Below, in pieces: positions 61,600 to 64,000 of a stretch of 64,000 nucleotides of DNA; the first letter of the stretch is position 1, and each line of letters opens with the position of its first letter. The notes under the pieces are model-generated. The model did no database searches. It saw only the letters and a program-made list of their open reading frames with translations, and was not told the origin of the DNA. This DNA comes from Nitrosarchaeum sp. GTDB taxonomy: Archaea; Thermoproteota; Nitrososphaeria; Nitrososphaerales; Nitrosopumilaceae. A program made the position numbers and the translations under genes. The stretch is taken from NCBI RefSeq assembly GCF_035968265.1, contig NZ_JAVYIM010000004.1:1-64000 (forward strand). Reading direction: 5' to 3'.

Positions 61600-62112
61600 T
61601 TAATACTTGACCAATGATTTACAATTGTATTGACTGATTCCTTTAATTCCGTTTAATTCTGTTAATTCAATTATGAATGCAAATCCTGTAACTTTTCCAC
61701 CAACTTTCTCTATTAATTTTGCCGAAGCTTTTGCAGTTCCTCCTGTAGCAAGCAAGTCATCACAAATTAGGATCTTCTGTCCTTTGCTGATTATGTCTTT
61801 TTGAATTTCAATTGTATCTTGACCGTATTCTATTTTGTATGATAGTTTGCTCGTCTTACCTGGTAATTTTCCTGCTTTTCTAATCATTACCATTCCTTTA
61901 TTGTATCTGGTAGCTAATACACATGCCAGTAAGAATCCTCTTGATTCTATACCTGCAAACAAATCAATATCTTTTGGATGGAAATGCTTTGTAAATTCAT
62001 CTGCAATAAATGATAATGCTGATGGATCTTTCAAAAGTGGACTAAAATCTCTAAATAATATTCCTTTTTTAGGAAAATTTGGAAATTCAGATATTTTTTC
62101 TTTAAGATTCAT
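61600..62112 (-). CDS. apt: Adenine phosphoribosyltransferase
   Basis: Salvages adenine to AMP using PRPP. 170 residues, PRPP motif [17 protein letters not shown], and the FAGIESRGF flexible region. It is paired with MTA phosphorylase downstream in one operon, giving a complete methylthioadenosine-to-AMP route. Confidence 0.96.
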   Translation of the reverse strand: MNLKEKISEFPNFPKKGILFRDFSPLLKDPSALSFIADEFTKHFHPKDIDLFAGIESRGFLLACVLATRYNKGMVMIRKAGKLPGKTSKLSYKIEYGQDTIEIQKDIISKGQKILICDDLLATGGTAKASAKLIEKVGGKVTGFAFIIELTELNGIKGISQYNCKSLVKY

Positions 62113-62151
62113 GTATTGAATTTAAAATAGGTGGAATAAAATTGTTTGAAG

Positions 62152-63999
62152 TTATTTTACAGTAAATGTTGTTTCAGCAGTATTGTGAGCATCCTTTACT
62201 TTGATGGTATATGTTCCTGGTATTGTGCCTTTTGGAATAAACCATGGTTGTTTAATTTCGCCTTCTTTATTAGATGGGAATGATAATGTTTCCATTTTTT
62301 CACCATCCGAATTTAGGATTGTCATTTCTACTGTTTGTTCTGCATTTATTACTTTGATGTTGATACTTTTTCCATATCCTGAAATTTCTATACCTTCTTC
62401 TACTGTGACTACAAGTCCTTCTTCTTTAGAAGTTATCACCTCAATCTCAATATTGTCAAAATTTGAGCCGCTTTTTGCATTAACTTTCCATATGCCTGGT
62501 TCTGCTAATGATGGTAATCTTAAACTGTCATCTGCAATCTTTCCATTCTTATCTGAAAATATTTCCTTTGTTTTCCATACTGTTCCGTCAGGATCACTTA
62601 GTGTGAGTGTTAAAAGTGAATTTTCTTTTGTATCTCCCAAAATTAAAATTGGTTCTCCTGGTCGATAATCTAATTTTGTGCTACCAATTTTAATTGCACC
62701 AGAACCTGTTTGTAATCCTACTGTGAATACCTCGGAACTTTTAGAAGCGCCTTTGTTGATAATAGCAGTGTATGCTCCAGAAGCATATCCGCTTAGTCCT
62801 AATTCATATGTCTTTTTTCCATCTTGACCTAATGTGATGGACACAGTATTTTTATTGTCTGTAATTATTTTTGGCTTATCTGATGGATCAACAATTAACA
62901 TAGTTAGTTTATCTGAAGGTTTTCCAGTTAGTGATATCTTTGCAGTTTCTGTTGATTTATAATTTAATTTATCAAATTCAATGTTAATTGGTATTGATGG
63001 GATCTCTCCCAATCCTGCGTAAATAAATTCCCTTTTTCCATCCTGTTCTGCAATTAATGTCCATGTGCCTTCTTTGTCTACATTTGCTATTGTTGGATAT
63101 TCAAATTCAACATTTCCTGTCTCATCTATCTCAATGATGTCTGAAGTTTTTTCATTTCCGAGTGGATCTTCTAAAATTAACTCTAATGATTTATTTGGTA
63201 ATGCGGTACCGTTAAACTTTATCGTCTCTCCAGGATTAAATTTCAAGGTTATTGGTTTTATGAGAATTACTTTTGATGTTTCTAACATCCACGTAGTTGT
63301 AATCTCTCCTCTGCCATCTGAAATAACAGCACTATATCTTCCAAATGGTGCATCTAAAGGAACAATGATTGGTTCTGCTACCTTCCAATTACCTTTAGCA
63401 TCTGCTTTTGCCGTTCTTGTGTTGATAATCTTTCCATTGGGATCTTTAATCGATGCCGTGATTCCACTGTTAGGTTGTGCAGTACCTGAAACTTCGATAA
63501 AATCTGTTCTGTGTATGATCTCTGGTATGCCGCTAATTGTAAGTTTAATATCGTTTGATTTTGGAATTCGATTGTTTGGTTCTTCTAATCTTAAACTGAT
63601 GCTTTTTTCTTGATTATTTTTATCTTTGATTATGAAATCTACTCTGTCTGCATCAATATTTTCTGGAATTTTTACCGTAGTGATAAAATAACCTGCATCA
63701 TTTGTGACAAAGCTAGAAATTTTATTAGAATTTATAAAAAAATCTAATTCTTGTGCTGCTCCAAAATTATCTCCAGTTACTCTTATAGTTGAACCTACAT
63801 TTGGTTTTTCTGGAATAATTCTAAAAGCTGAATTTGCTAAAATTCCTCCCTCTGAAACGGTTGTTTTTGATTCTGGTTTAGAATTTGTTACTGGGTTTGG
63901 TAATTTACTTGCAATTGTCTGTCCAATTTCTATTTGTTGTTCGCTTTTATCTAATGCTTTCCAATTAACTCCTGAAGATGTTTTATCTGTTTTAACTCC
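62152..63999 (-). CDS. Large surface protein with Ig-like repeats (5' partial)
   Basis: The minus-strand frame is open from the stop at 62152 to the window edge, at least 615 residues. The ATG at 63288 is internal. The protein is built of repeated all-beta domains of about 90 residues, each with a pattern like PGETIKFNGTALPNKSLELIL and PGTYTIKVKD near the end. This is the pattern of extracellular Ig/MG-like modules. Probably an S-layer-associated or exported adhesion protein. The N-terminus, with any signal peptide, lies outside the window. Confidence 0.85.
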   Translation of the reverse strand, partial: GVKTDKTSSGVNWKALDKSEQQIEIGQTIASKLPNPVTNSKPESKTTVSEGGILANSAFRIIPEKPNVGSTIRVTGDNFGAAQELDFFINSNKISSFVTNDAGYFITTVKIPENIDADRVDFIIKDKNNQEKSISLRLEEPNNRIPKSNDIKLTISGIPEIIHRTDFIEVSGTAQPNSGITASIKDPNGKIINTRTAKADAKGNWKVAEPIIVPLDAPFGRYSAVISDGRGEITTTWMLETSKVILIKPITLKFNPGETIKFNGTALPNKSLELILEDPLGNEKTSDIIEIDETGNVEFEYPTIANVDKEGTWTLIAEQDGKREFIYAGLGEIPSIPINIEFDKLNYKSTETAKISLTGKPSDKLTMLIVDPSDKPKIITDNKNTVSITLGQDGKKTYELGLSGYASGAYTAIINKGASKSSEVFTVGLQTGSGAIKIGSTKLDYRPGEPILILGDTKENSLLTLTLSDPDGTVWKTKEIFSDKNGKIADDSLRLPSLAEPGIWKVNAKSGSNFDNIEIEVITSKEEGLVVTVEEGIEISGYGKSINIKVINAEQTVEMTILNSDGEKMETLSFPSNKEGEIKQPWFIPKGTIPGTYTIKVKDAHNTAETTFTVK

Positions 64000-64000
64000 A

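Noticed and set aside
62152-63288. Start of the surface protein at the ATG at 63288
   Set aside because: The frame stays open and keeps the same Ig-like repeat pattern to the window edge, so this ATG is internal.

Overview
The window looks like the chromosome of an ammonia-oxidising archaeon of the Nitrosopumilus type (Nitrososphaerota, formerly Thaumarchaeota). The grounds are strongly AT-rich DNA; archaeal information-processing genes (topoisomerase VI, aIF2-beta, eS17, uS11, one histone, a RIO1 kinase, archaeal-type TrpRS, PheRS and ValRS); frequent TTG and GTG starts with very short leaders; an intron-bearing tRNA; a plastocyanin-like copper protein; and many small zinc-ribbon and membrane proteins. 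I saw no rRNA, insertion sequence or CRISPR array.

Layout. 1-5134: end of a repeat-bearing HNH-like protein, then trpS against divergent pheS-pheT. 5135-5469: a gene-free stretch that looks like a structured RNA. 5470-17514: EVE-domain protein, Lrp ligand-binding domain, aconitase, a tRNA-Trp with two introns, the pdxS-pdxT pair, two secreted proteins, valS, a QueD/PTPS-like fusion and pterin carbinolamine dehydratase. 17588-25137: asparagine-synthase-like domain, purB, rtcB, PDCD5-like protein, uS11, thiL and a phosphohexomutase.

25178-38415 is an integrated mobile element of about 13.2 kb. It sits in a tRNA-Thr(CGT) gene between two perfect 43-bp copies of the tRNA 3' part. Its integrase gene is cut in two by the integration: an N-terminal piece at the left end and a C-terminal piece at the right end, and both read through the att core in the same frame, so excision would restore one 365-codon gene (the SSV1-type arrangement). 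The cargo is a complete-looking type I restriction-modification system, a metal-handling block (BNR propeller, Met-rich protein, CDF-type transporter, divergent CmtR-like regulator with a palindromic operator on its start codon), small zinc-ribbon and HTH proteins, a repeat-bearing AT-rich candidate origin, a zinc-finger protein and an HNH nuclease.

38416-64000 is mainly backbone: small membrane proteins and winged-helix regulators, an AIPR-type anti-phage candidate just outside the element, a cupredoxin, tRNA-Cys, histone, TatD, eS17, a MoaD-like/Cgi121 fusion, THUMP protein, purA, pyrF, Nudix, cis-prenyltransferase, aIF2-beta, the RIO1-KH-top6B-top6A cluster, a membrane-anchored Hsp20-like protein, MTA phosphorylase with apt, and part of a large surface protein running off the right edge.

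How the genes connect: tRNA-Trp splicing needs a splicing endonuclease (not in the window) and the RtcB ligase at 19775. purB, purA, apt, mtaP and pyrF serve nucleotide synthesis and salvage, and pdxS/T and thiL make cofactors. The element and the nearby AIPR gene form a defence and metal-resistance region within ordinary housekeeping sequence.
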